Source: Acidobacteriota bacterium | GTDB lineage: Bacteria > Acidobacteriota > Blastocatellia > Pyrinomonadales > Pyrinomonadaceae | Direction of reading: 5' to 3' | Assembly (NCBI GenBank): GCA_020199775.1 | Contig: JAIVJZ010000049.1 | Span: forward strand, 1-64,000 | Length of the DNA: 64,000 nt | Shown: positions 27,648 through 35,870 of the stretch, piece after piece | Layout: every line of letters begins with the position of its first letter | Numbering within the stretch: position 1 is the stretch's first letter | Made by a program: the position numbers and the translations under genes | The notes under the pieces: model-generated | What the model was told of the DNA's origin: nothing | What the model saw: only the letters and a program-made list of their open reading frames with translations | Databases searched by the model: none

Positions 27648-28046
27648 ATGCAGACAATCTTTCCCATCCTCCGATACAACGATGCACGCGTCGCGATTCA
27701 ATCTCTCTGCGCGATGTTCGGCTTCATCGAGTTGTTCTCGGTTCCCGAGTCGGGGCCGGGCGTGAGGCATGCGCAACTGATGCTCGGCACGAACGTCGTC
27801 ATGATGGGCTCCGTCAGACCCGACGAAGGTATGGCAAGTCCGCAGGCACTCGGGGCTGCTACCCAAGCCCTCTACGTGTATGTTGAAGACCTCGACGCGC
27901 ATTATGAACGGGCGCGCTTGGCGGGCGCGCAGATTGTGAGCCCGCCCATGGATACGGACTTTGACTCGCGTGAGTACCACGCCCGCGACGTTGAGGGGCA
28001 TCTCTGGACGTTTGGCACATTCCTCCCCACAGCCGGTCGGGGGTAG
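27648..28046 (+). CDS. VOC-family (glyoxalase/PhnB-like) protein
   Basis: The 132-aa product has one vicinal-oxygen-chelate fold: IFPILRYNDARVAIQSLCAMFGF, then AQLMLGTNVVMMGS, ALYVYVEDLDAHYERARLAGA and HARDVEGHLWTFGTF. The final Asp-x-Glu-Gly-x-x-Trp motif is typical of PhnB-like VOC proteins, some of which are metal-binding dioxygenases or resistance proteins. AAGGAG precedes the ATG by six bases. It lies 47 bases after the DUF2063 gene and may belong to the same transcript; whether it acts on the modified protein is unknown. Confidence 0.85.
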   Translation: MQTIFPILRYNDARVAIQSLCAMFGFIELFSVPESGPGVRHAQLMLGTNVVMMGSVRPDEGMASPQALGAATQALYVYVEDLDAHYERARLAGAQIVSPPMDTDFDSREYHARDVEGHLWTFGTFLPTAGRG

Positions 28047-28320
28047 TGGTATGAGCGAAGAATGGGTCGCGAGCGGAGTTGAGTGAATTGTGGTCTAGCA
28101 AACCGCCTGCGCCCGACCGCGAATCGCGCAGCTTTCATCCGTCAGCCCGGATACATGTTTCGTTGTGTGCGCAACGGTTGATGCCAGTCGTTAAGCCAGC
28201 TACTTTTACATGATTGCGGTTAGAAGACTCTAACAATGGTTCACTTCCGGTTCCTTCGCATATCCACTTCCACTTTCTCCCCATAACGGTGCTGTTCACT
28301 TACTAAACGGCACACTCCTC

Positions 28321-28348
28321 TTGACAATTATCGTTATAACGAGTATTT
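28321..28348 (+). promoter_or_regulatory. Promoter of the MarR gene with palindromic operator in the spacer
   Basis: TTGACA (28321-28326) and TATTTT (28343-28348) are separated by 16 bases, which contain the perfect 12-bp palindrome TCGTTATAACGA (28331-28342). A similar site precedes the next gene (28845-28858). The arrangement predicts direct autorepression. Transcription would begin at about 28355, leaving almost no leader before the GTG at 28357. Confidence 0.75.
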
Positions 28349-28356
28349 TAATTCCC

Positions 28357-28827
28357 GTGGGCGCGAAGACTCAAAAAGGGACCAAGCAGACCGGGTCTAC
28401 CGGCGGCCGGGAGGAAGACGTTTACCTTTCCATGCTCCGCACGGTCGAGGGGCTTTCCCGCGGGGTTGCCGAGACGCTCAGCCGCGCCGACCTGACGCCG
28501 ACGCAATACAACGCGCTCAGGATACTCCGCGGCGCGGGGGACGCGGGCGTCTCCTGCACCGAGGTAAGCGAACGGATGGTGACCAAAGACTCCGACGTCA
28601 CACGTCTGCTCGACCGTCTGGAAGCGCGGGAATTGATCTCGCGCGAGCGCGAGGCGAAAGACCGCCGCCGCGTGGTTGCACGCATTACGGGCGAGGGGCT
28701 GCGCGTGCTCGCGGAATTGGATGGCCCGGTAGCGGAAACCCACCGCAGGCAGTTGGGACACCTGGGTGAGAAGCAATTAGTGACGCTAGGTCGGCTTCTA
28801 AAGGTCGCGCAAAACGAGACGGGTTAA
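28357..28827 (+). CDS. MarR-family transcriptional repressor
   Basis: The 156-aa product has a MarR winged helix: AETLSRADLTPTQYNALRILR, CTEVSERMVTKDSDVTRLLDRLEARELISRERE (recognition helix), then the wing KDRRRVVARITGEG and a C-terminal dimerisation helix. The open frame extends back to a TTG at 28321, but that TTG is the -35 box, so the GTG at 28357 is chosen, probably on a leaderless mRNA. The palindrome in its promoter and the related one before the YceI gene suggest that it represses itself and the YceI-pirin genes. Inducers of this family are often phenolics or oxidants; none can be named here. Confidence 0.88.
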   Translation: MGAKTQKGTKQTGSTGGREEDVYLSMLRTVEGLSRGVAETLSRADLTPTQYNALRILRGAGDAGVSCTEVSERMVTKDSDVTRLLDRLEARELISREREAKDRRRVVARITGEGLRVLAELDGPVAETHRRQLGHLGEKQLVTLGRLLKVAQNETG

Positions 28828-28844
28828 AAATTTTTGCGACAATA

Positions 28845-28858
28845 GTTGTTATAACGAC
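28845..28858 (+). promoter_or_regulatory. Second MarR-type operator, upstream of YceI
   Basis: GTTGTTATAACGAC is a 14-bp palindrome with one mismatched pair. It shares TTATAACGA with the operator in the MarR promoter and lies 72 bases before the YceI start. Confidence 0.6.
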
Positions 28859-28929
28859 TAAACTTACAACAAGCTATGTCGGGACGGCGAAACTCCGAAC
28901 CGAAGACGGTGAAGCTGAAGGAGAGACAG

Positions 28930-29610
28930 ATGATAAGAATGAGAAATGCAATCTTGGCCGCGGTGTTGGCGGCCGTCACGGCGACGTTCACCGTTGGGGG
29001 CGCGCCCGCTTGGGACATTGGTACCCAAGAAAGGGTTGCGAGGGTCACTTACGCGCCCGTCTCCGGGGGAGACTACAACATCGATCCGGCGCACAGCATC
29101 ATCGGCTTTTCGATCCGACATCTTGAGATCGCGTGGGTCGAGGGACGCTTCAAGGACTTCAAGGGCACAGTTCACTTCGACGAGTCGGACGTGACCAAAT
29201 CTTCGGTGGAGTTCACGGCGAAAATCGAATCAATCGACACGGGCGTCGAGCCCCGCGATAAGCACCTGCGGACTGCCGACTTCTTCGACGCGGCGAAGTA
29301 TCCCGAGATGACATTCAAGAGCACGCGCGTCGAGCGCCGGGGTAAGGACGGTTACGTCCTGCACGGAGACTTCACGCTCAAGGGCGTGACGAAGCCCGTG
29401 GCGCTTCCCTTCACCGTCACCGGCGCGATCACAGACCCTTGGGGCAACACGCGCTTCGGCGTCAGCGCGCAGACGAAGATTGACCGCCGCGACTACGGGA
29501 TCACCTGGGGCAAGGCTTTGGAGAATGGCGGCCTCGACGTCGGCAACGAGGTCACGATCAACCTCCAGCTCGAAGCCGTGAAGCCCGCTCCTAAGCCCGC
29601 CGGGCAGTAA
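28930..29610 (+). CDS. YceI-family periplasmic protein
   Basis: The 226-aa product starts at the ATG 28930, preceded by AAGGAG; an earlier ATG at 28876 has no ribosome site. A signal peptide (about 1-29) is followed by the lipocalin-like YceI fold: YNIDPAHSIIGFSIRHLEIAW, RFKDFKGTVHFDE, VEFTAKIESIDTG, RDKHLRTADFFDAAKYPEM, DFTLKGVTKPVALP and RRDYGITWGKALE. YceI proteins bind polyisoprenoids or quinones and are often induced by stress. The upstream palindrome implies control by the adjacent MarR protein. The pirins downstream suggest one stress or quinone-metabolism regulon. Confidence 0.93.
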   Translation: MIRMRNAILAAVLAAVTATFTVGGAPAWDIGTQERVARVTYAPVSGGDYNIDPAHSIIGFSIRHLEIAWVEGRFKDFKGTVHFDESDVTKSSVEFTAKIESIDTGVEPRDKHLRTADFFDAAKYPEMTFKSTRVERRGKDGYVLHGDFTLKGVTKPVALPFTVTGAITDPWGNTRFGVSAQTKIDRRDYGITWGKALENGGLDVGNEVTINLQLEAVKPAPKPAGQ

Positions 29611-29754
29611 TGACCGGGGCGAGTGCAGATCGGGCGACTCGGAAACATAACCACGACCTTAAGCTGAGCGCGCCGAACATTATCAGGTAACGGGTGCGGA
29701 GGGCAGGTGCAAGCGATTGGGCTTTGGGCCTCCTGACGGAAAAGAGGTACGACG

Positions 29755-30453
29755 ATGATAACCATCAGAACGGCTAACGAACGCGGTGGCGCCAACCACC
29801 GTTGGCTCGACACCAAGCATACTTTCTCATTCAGCGACTACTACGACCCACGCCACATGGGCTTCCGCTCCTTGCGCGTCATCAACGAAGATCGCGTCGC
29901 TCCCGGACGGGGCTTCGGCACGCACGGCCACCGCGACATGGAGATCCTCTCCTACGTCGTCTCGGGTGGGCTTGGGCACCGCGACAGCATGGGTACGGCC
30001 GAGGTGATCCGCCCGCACGAGTGGCAAAGAATGACCGCGGGGACGGGCGTGCGACACAGCGAGATGAACGCCTCGAAGACAGAGCCGGTGCACTTCTTCC
30101 AGATATGGATCATGCCCGAGGCCGAGAGCATCCGGCCGGGTTACGAGCAGAAGCTGTTCGCGCCTGAGGAGAAGTCGGGGAGGCTTCGGCTCGTCGCCTC
30201 GCGCGAAGGAAGCGAGGGGTCTCTGAAGATTCAACAGGACGTGTCGGTCTACAACGCCCTGCTCAAGGGCGGTGAGGCGGTTGAACACCGGCTCGATCCG
30301 GGGCGCCACGCGTGGCTGCAAGTCGTCAAAGGCGCGGTCGAGTTGAACGGATATAAACTCGGCGCCGGGGACGGCGCGGCCGTCAGCGAAGAGAGCGCGT
30401 TGACCATCAGCGCCTACGACGACAGCGAAGTGATCCTTTTCGATCTGGCCTGA
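29755..30453 (+). CDS. Pirin-family protein (YhaK/quercetinase type)
   Basis: The 232-aa bicupin has FSFSDYYDPRHMGFRSLRVINED, GFGTHGHRDMEILSYVVSG, HRDSMGTAEVIRPHEWQRM, TAGTGVRHSEMN and FFQIWIMP. The His and Glu residues of the N-terminal cupin (H62, H64 region, H101 region and the Glu of HSE) form the metal site of bacterial pirins with quercetinase activity. The second cupin ends in GAGDGAAVSEES and SEVILFDLA. It lies 144 bases after YceI, preceded by GAGG. It is expected to act in the cytosol on aromatic or quinone compounds, in line with the MarR/YceI context. Confidence 0.92.
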   Translation: MITIRTANERGGANHRWLDTKHTFSFSDYYDPRHMGFRSLRVINEDRVAPGRGFGTHGHRDMEILSYVVSGGLGHRDSMGTAEVIRPHEWQRMTAGTGVRHSEMNASKTEPVHFFQIWIMPEAESIRPGYEQKLFAPEEKSGRLRLVASREGSEGSLKIQQDVSVYNALLKGGEAVEHRLDPGRHAWLQVVKGAVELNGYKLGAGDGAAVSEESALTISAYDDSEVILFDLA

Positions 30454-30611
30454 ACATGGAAAACGCGTCTGGATGCTTCGGAAGGGCGGGACATACAACT
30501 GAGCACTCAAGCCGGACGAGGCGGCGCTCGCGGCGGCGCGCTTCCGGGGTTAGGCGCGTGGCCGAAGTGGCAGCTCTGGTCGCCCCGGGAAGTGGCAAGT
30601 AAGAAGAGATT

Positions 30612-30767
30612 GCCTCGCGCGAAGTGGGCGAAGGTTCTGTTACTATCCACGGCACGAGCCTTCAGGTCGGGGACGGCGCAGCGGTCGGTGCGGAGATGTC
30701 GCCTGCTGACAGCGCGGGCGAAGACTCCGAGATCATGCTCTTCGATCTCTCGTGGCTTTGGAGAAAT
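30612..30767 (+). pseudogene. C-terminal fragment of a second pirin
   Basis: The plus-strand frame reads VGEGSVTIHGTSLQVGDGAA and then DSEIMLFDLSW, matching the end of the pirin just upstream (GAVELNGYKL, GDGAAV, DSEVILFDL). The rest of the gene is absent and the preceding 150 bases are not readable as pirin. It appears to be the tail of a duplicated, deleted copy. It runs in frame into the next gene, so a chimeric start at 30624 cannot be fully excluded. Confidence 0.6.
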
Positions 30768-31187
30768 ATGAGCGAAACGAACATGGGCGAGCCCGTACCT
30801 GAGACAGTGCTGAGGCGTATGCGCGAGCTGCGCCTCAGCCTGCTGCGCCTGCACAAGGCGTTGCTCGACGCGGAGCGCGAGGTCTACGAGCGGGTGCACG
30901 GTCAGGTTACGGGCGGCGAGTTGTTGCAACTCGTCATCAACCATGAACAGTTCGTCTGGCTGCGCCCCGTCTCCGAACTCATCGTGCGGATAGACGAGAT
31001 GCTGGACGTTGACGAACCCGCGACGGCGGACGATGCCGAGACGCTGCTCGCCGGAGCCCGGTCGCTGCTCACGCCGTCGGAGGCGGGCGGCGGGTTCGGG
31101 CAGAAGTACTTCGCGGCCATTCAACAGACGCCCGATGTCGTGCTCGCGCACCGTGAGGTGACGCGCCTCTTACCGGCCGACTCCTAG
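30768..31187 (+). CDS. Hypothetical helical protein between two pirins
   Basis: The 139-aa product starts at an ATG after GGAGAAAT. It is almost entirely helical: ETVLRRMRELRLSLLRLHKALLDAERE, then GGELLQLVINHEQFVWLRPVSELIVRIDEMLD, with QKYFAAIQQTPDVVLAHREV near the end. No signal peptide, metal site or known enzyme motif was seen. It is co-directional with both pirins (28 bases before the second), so probably co-transcribed. Function not recognised. Confidence 0.7.
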   Translation: MSETNMGEPVPETVLRRMRELRLSLLRLHKALLDAEREVYERVHGQVTGGELLQLVINHEQFVWLRPVSELIVRIDEMLDVDEPATADDAETLLAGARSLLTPSEAGGGFGQKYFAAIQQTPDVVLAHREVTRLLPADS

Positions 31188-31214
31188 TTTTCCGGGGCGG
31201 CTATCGGAAGACCC

Positions 31215-32162
31215 ATGAACTCGGATTCAAAACAAAAACAGTCTGCTCAGCTGCCGCCGGGGCTGGATACGGTCGTCGTGACGCGCGTCCGCGACCTCGT
31301 CGACGGCTTCAAAGTCAGACGCGTCCTCCCCTCGGCGCGACGGCGCATGGTCGGCCCTTTCATCTTCCTCGATCAGATGGGACCGGAAGTTTTGAGCACG
31401 GGGCGCGGTCTCGATATTGCCCCTCACCCGCACATCGGCCTCGCCACCGTCACTTACCTCTTCGAGGGAGAATTACTCCACCGCGACAGCCTCGGTACTA
31501 TCCAGTTGATAACGCCGGGCGAGGTCAACTGGATGACGGCGGGCGGCGGTATCGTGCACTCGGAGCGCACGCCGCAGGAAGCTCGGGCTTCCGGCTCGAA
31601 CCTCTTCGGCATCCAGTCTTGGGTGGCGCTGCCGCAGCGGTTTGAGGAATCCACCCCCGGCTTTACACATCACGGGGCGGATGAATTGCCGGTCGTGGAA
31701 GGTGAAGGCAAGCGGGTGCGTCTCATTACAGGCGAACTATTCGGGGCACGTTCCCCTGTCGAGACGCTCTCCGAGATGTTCTACGCGGACGTTACATGTA
31801 TGGAAGAGGCGCGCTTATCCATACCGACCGAGCACGAGGAGCGTGCGGCCTACGTCGTCGAAGGCAGAGTGGAACTTCTGAATGACGGTGGTGCATTCGA
31901 AGCCGGTCAGCTCTTAGTTTTTAAGCCCGGCGCGGAGATCACACTCTCCGCGCCGGAGTCTTCGGGAGCCCGGTTGATGCTCTTGGGCGGGGAGCCGTTG
32001 GACGAGCCCCGCCACATCTGGTGGAACTTCGTCTCCAGTTCGAGTGAACGGATCGAGCAGGCCAAGGAGGATTGGAAGGCGGGCAGGTTCGCGCCGGTGC
32101 CGGAAGAGACGGAGTTCATCCCGCTGCCGGAGACCGGGCCTGTCGTCGTGCGATACCCCTAG
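31215..32162 (+). CDS. Pirin-family protein with Pirin_C domain
   Basis: The 315-aa product has the full pirin layout. The N-terminal cupin shows VGPFIFLDQMGP, HPHIGLATVTYLFEGELLHRD, TPGEVNWMTAGGGIVHSER and LFGIQSWVALP. A Pirin_C cupin follows (about 185-290, YVVEGRVELL, LLVFKPGAEITL, LLGGEPLDEPRHIWWNFVSS). The metal ligands HPH and the His and Glu of HSE are present. This type differs from the shorter pirin at 29755 and is closer to PirA/YhhW-type proteins. Its place at the end of the MarR-YceI-pirin series suggests common induction. Confidence 0.92.
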   Translation: MNSDSKQKQSAQLPPGLDTVVVTRVRDLVDGFKVRRVLPSARRRMVGPFIFLDQMGPEVLSTGRGLDIAPHPHIGLATVTYLFEGELLHRDSLGTIQLITPGEVNWMTAGGGIVHSERTPQEARASGSNLFGIQSWVALPQRFEESTPGFTHHGADELPVVEGEGKRVRLITGELFGARSPVETLSEMFYADVTCMEEARLSIPTEHEERAAYVVEGRVELLNDGGAFEAGQLLVFKPGAEITLSAPESSGARLMLLGGEPLDEPRHIWWNFVSSSSERIEQAKEDWKAGRFAPVPEETEFIPLPETGPVVVRYP

Positions 32163-32309
32163 CTCGCTCGACTTGAATTGACCTTACGTCATATAGCGAA
32201 GCCGAATTAGCGGGTCGAGAAATGCGTGGGCTCCGGCTGCTAACCGGGATGCCTGAAAATCTTGCCATTCTTCATGACAAAAGAGACTTTTTTGAGCGTC
32301 AGGATGTTA

Positions 32310-32735
32310 TCAAGCGGGTTTTATCAAGCTGGCGGCGGTGTCCATCCGATGAACCTCTTTGACGAGGCGGTCGGAAAGTCGCGTGATCAAGCCGCCTTGA
32401 AAATTGATTGAACACCCTAAATATATTGAATCCTGCCGAAGCCTTTCTATCCATCGGGGCGGAATTTCGATGGTGAAAACTCGCACCTCCTGATTATGAA
32501 ATGTATCTTGATGAAGTTCCCCCGGCGATCGAAACGTTAAGGTGAACGGCTTACATTGCATTTCTCGTTTGTTGTCGGATTCGATGTAAGTGCCTTGAAG
32601 GACAAAACAAAATGCGCATTTTCATGACAATGCTCCGACAGCTTACCTCTCGCCGAATACTCGATTTCAGACATGATAAAGCCCGCCGTATCGAAGCTCT
32701 TTAAAACCTTTCCATTAGAGCAACCGGGTTCTAAT
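32310..32735 (-). pseudogene. Broken AraC-family regulator (N-terminal sensor domain only)
   Basis: Two minus-strand frames join into one AraC-type cupin sensor. The first reads AGFIMSEIEYSARGKLSEHC, HENA (32612-32700). The second reads FVLQGTYIESDNKREMQCKP, then FRSPGELHQDTFHN, VFTIEIPPRWIERL and VHRMDTAASLI (32310-32610). The switch of frame falls at about 32608-32612. The DNA-binding helix-turn-helix domain that should follow is absent; the frame stops at 32310. So there are two lesions: a frameshift and a C-terminal deletion. No target gene can be assigned. Confidence 0.7.
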
Positions 32736-32852
32736 TATTTAAACATATCTTTAGATGAACGGAATTAAAGGGCGCGCAAGGTATTCGTGGCGATACCCTG
32801 AGCGGCTTCGCCACCGCGCGCTTCAGGCTCGCGCGCCGGGGGGAGCGGCGCC

Positions 32853-33602
32853 CTAGCCCCACACCACTTTCACAAGCTCGGTCTGCCCGTTCCGCTCTCG
32901 CGGATACTGCAACGCGTGTTGTACGTACCTGATGCCGTCGAGCCGCAGGTCGCGGTTAATGTGACTGTGACCGAACACGTGGACGGCTGAACCGAGCCGC
33001 CTGATCTGATCTTCGAGCGGCTCGCAGATCGCCACCTCCGGCAGCTGCTTAAATCTGAGATGTTCCACGGGCGGCAAGAGGTCACGCCGGGGTAAAAAAT
33101 GTGAGAATGAGACGACCGGCGCGTCGTAAGTCTTGATGTGCGGCTCGTTCAGTTTGAGGAAGTAAGCGGACGGCGACCCGATCCAGTCCGGCCACTTACA
33201 GAAATAAAAATCCGCCCATCCTTCCACCCTCTCCGCGCCGCCGTCCGCGCCGGGATCTGTCTCATACCAGGAGAGCAGTGGGATGATCCAGACTCCCTGT
33301 TTCTTCTCCGGCGAGGTTGCGACGCCGAGGTGATCGCACAGTTCAATCACACGGAAATACTTCTCGACCGAATCACCCATCTCGTTTCGCGTCCATAACT
33401 CGTGATTGCCCGGCGTGTAGAAGACGCGCGCGAACCGGGAGATCAGGAGCGACAGCGTCTCGCCTATGACTTCGAGGCGGTCTGCAATGTCGCCCGCCAC
33501 GAGCAGAACGTCCTGCGTGTATTCTTCCCGCGACAACTGCTCAAGGAGCAGTCGGTTTTCTTTGAAGTCGGTATGAAGATCGGAGACGGCAAAAATTCGC
33601 AT
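32853..33602 (-). CDS. Calcineurin-like metallophosphoesterase
   Basis: The 249-aa product has all five metallophosphoesterase blocks: FAVSDLHTDF (D-x-H), VAGDIADR (GD), TPGNHELW (GNHE), VSFSHFLPRRDL (His) and VFGHSHINRD (GHxH). These bind the two-metal centre. Length and domain are those of small cytosolic bacterial phosphoesterases; no signal peptide is present. The substrate could be a phosphomonoester or diester. It is isolated between an AraC remnant and a gene-poor stretch. Confidence 0.9.
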   Translation of the reverse strand: MRIFAVSDLHTDFKENRLLLEQLSREEYTQDVLLVAGDIADRLEVIGETLSLLISRFARVFYTPGNHELWTRNEMGDSVEKYFRVIELCDHLGVATSPEKKQGVWIIPLLSWYETDPGADGGAERVEGWADFYFCKWPDWIGSPSAYFLKLNEPHIKTYDAPVVSFSHFLPRRDLLPPVEHLRFKQLPEVAICEPLEDQIRRLGSAVHVFGHSHINRDLRLDGIRYVQHALQYPRERNGQTELVKVVWG

Positions 33603-34011
33603 AAGGGCTGGTGGTGACTTCCTTCATAGTCTTATAGCACCCACATCTCTCGACGGCCAAAGGCCGGGGTTGTGTTGCGAAGATTATTTCGTACCATTAA
33701 TTGTGGCTGAAATATTTGTTTCAATACTACCGTCGTATGCAGCAGGCATCAGTTTAGCTCAGGCGTTAGGCGCTCGTCGCAGTTGAGGATTGGTGTAGGC
33801 AGAAGTAATATCGCCTCGCTAGGCTTGGCCTGAGCACAGTTCCGCCGCGGCGGGTGTTGCCGGGCGTGAGGCTCACATTCGAGTGGTCATGAAGAAGATC
33901 GCGAAGGCGGTGTTACTCATATTCTCTATTCTGGCGCCCGGCAGGCGCGAATAATTGTGCGTCTTAAAAAAGAGACCGCAGGCTTGGATCGCCCACCCCG
34001 GCAGAGCATAC
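33603..34011. other. Intergenic region, possible signal-peptide remnant
   Basis: About 410 bases without a full gene. A plus-strand frame at 33889-33954 encodes 21 residues, MKKIAKAVLLIFSILAPGRR, and one more before its stop. It looks like an isolated Sec signal peptide, perhaps the start of a deleted secreted protein. Nothing else was recognised. Confidence 0.35.
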
Positions 34012-35838
34012 CTAAACCTCAAGCCCCACCGACCGCATCAACTCAAGTGCGTTGCTTCTTTGCACAGTGCCGGGGCGCAGGAGATAGTCGAAGGTCATCT
34101 TCCCGCCTTCCAGTTGATCCTCGAAGTGGACGTTAGCCGCGCGCGGGGCGAGAGTTTCGGCGATGCGCGCGAGCGCGAGATCGTGAGTCGTGATCAACCC
34201 GATAGCTCCGCGTTCGATGAGTCCGCGCACCACGCCTTCGGCTCCGATCCGGCGGTCGTGTGAGTTCGTGCCGTGGAGAATTTCGTCGAGGAGGAAGAGC
34301 ACGGGTAGCGCGCCTTCGGTCAATCCGACGATCTGGCGCAGGCGCGTGATCTCGGCGTAGAAACGCGAGGCTCCTGCCAGTAGTGAGTCCTGAACCCGGA
34401 TCGACGCCCCTACGTTAAGCGGCGTGAGCCGCAACGCACGGGCGCGAACAGGCGCACCGGCGAGAGCCAGCACCGTGTTGGTTCCCACCGTCCGCAGCAG
34501 CGTGCTCTTGCCGGACATATTCGAGCCGCTGACGATCAGCACGCGCTGTAGCTCTTCGGACAGCCGCAGGTCTGTGCGCACGCTGCGTGCTGCCGGGATC
34601 AACGGATGGCCGAGCGCTTCGCCGTCGAAGCACGGCGTGCCATCCGTCAGTTCGGGGAAGGGATCATTCGGATGCTCGTAGGAGTAACCGGCCAGAGAGC
34701 CGAGGGCTTCAAGTTCGCCTACAGCGGCCAGCCAGCGTGCCACGGCCGCCCCCGAGCTTTGCCGCCAACTCTCGATGGCAAGGGCGAACTGGAGCGGCCA
34801 GAGCAGCGCGGGGGCGACGATCGCAAAGATCATGTTGCGCCGGGCGTCGAGCAGATCGATCAGCCGGTTGAGCCGCGCGATCTGCTGCGAGGGAGCCATG
34901 CCTTCAACGTCGAGTGCGGCGCGCAACTCGACCAGACGCGGACTTGTGAAACGCTCGCGTTCGAGCCTGCGCAGCAACTCGGACAGCAGCGTCAGGTCGC
35001 GCCCGGGGCCGTCCACAGAGTTGATGACATGTTCGACCGCGGCCTTCATGCGGAAGGAGTAGGCTCTCCCGATGGCGAATGACAGGAGAAACGGAATCGG
35101 CCCGAATCCCGCGATCCAGAGGGCGAGAGTTGCCAACGCGAGCACCGCCAGCGAAAGCGCGATGATGCGCGTTGAGCGCGAAATCTGCCACGGCGGAGCG
35201 GCAGCCCACTGCGCCAGAGTCTGCGCGTCTTCGCCGGAGCGGACGCCTTCGCCGAGCAGTGCCATGTCCTCTCGCAGATCGAGAAGGGGGCGAAGTTCGA
35301 CGACGGCGGCTTGGCGGGCACGCACCACCTCCGGCGCGGCCGGCGCGAGTAGCCAGTTGGCGAGCGTCTGTTCGCCTACGCGGGTGCGCGCTCTCGATAG
35401 CAACTCGAAGAGCGAGCCGTGGCCGAACAGATCGAGGTCGGCGGCATAAGGGTGAGACTCATCAAGGAAGCGCGCGCCCGTCGCCCCCATCCCCGCCCAA
35501 TGGTCGTCGAGCCGGGCGAGCCCTTGATCGTAGAGCGCCGCGGCGCGCTCGCAACGGCGGCGCGCTTGCGTTATGCGCTGCTGCATGTCGGCCAGCGCGA
35601 GAAAGCCGATCACCGGCGGAAGCAACCACCATGCGGTCAGCCCGCCGTATACGAGCCAGCCCACCGCTATCGCGAAGGCCAGAGCCACGAGGCGCGCGAC
35701 CCCAACCGTGCGAAAGCGGCGCATTCGAGCGGCCGCCTCACCGAGGCGCGCGGCGCGGCGTTGCGTATATTCAATCCGTGGCTCCACCTGCCCTTCAGTC
35801 GGCAAACTTTTTGGGGTCGAACCCTCGCTCTCATTCAT
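34012..35838 (-). CDS. MutS-related ATPase with N-terminal membrane segments
   Basis: The 608-aa product carries a MutS-type core and ABC-ATPase domain: Walker A GSNMSGKST (about 435-445), signature ASRFYAEITRLRQI, Walker B LFLLDEILHGTNS (about 516) and the His of ITTHDLALA. The N-terminal mismatch-recognition domain of MutS is lacking. Instead residues about 45-86 are two hydrophobic helices (RLVALAFAIAVGWLVYGG, WLLPPVIGFLALADM) that would anchor it to the membrane. The middle (about 110-400) is the helical lever/clamp. There is no Smr endonuclease domain as in MutS2. Such membrane MutS-like ATPases are known only from genomes and their task is uncertain; a role in mismatch repair should not be assumed. 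Confidence 0.87.
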   Translation of the reverse strand: MNESEGSTPKSLPTEGQVEPRIEYTQRRAARLGEAAARMRRFRTVGVARLVALAFAIAVGWLVYGGLTAWWLLPPVIGFLALADMQQRITQARRRCERAAALYDQGLARLDDHWAGMGATGARFLDESHPYAADLDLFGHGSLFELLSRARTRVGEQTLANWLLAPAAPEVVRARQAAVVELRPLLDLREDMALLGEGVRSGEDAQTLAQWAAAPPWQISRSTRIIALSLAVLALATLALWIAGFGPIPFLLSFAIGRAYSFRMKAAVEHVINSVDGPGRDLTLLSELLRRLERERFTSPRLVELRAALDVEGMAPSQQIARLNRLIDLLDARRNMIFAIVAPALLWPLQFALAIESWRQSSGAAVARWLAAVGELEALGSLAGYSYEHPNDPFPELTDGTPCFDGEALGHPLIPAARSVRTDLRLSEELQRVLIVSGSNMSGKSTLLRTVGTNTVLALAGAPVRARALRLTPLNVGASIRVQDSLLAGASRFYAEITRLRQIVGLTEGALPVLFLLDEILHGTNSHDRRIGAEGVVRGLIERGAIGLITTHDLALARIAETLAPRAANVHFEDQLEGGKMTFDYLLRPGTVQRSNALELMRSVGLEV

Positions 35839-35870
35839 CGGTACAGCTTAAACCATCCCGGCCGACACTC

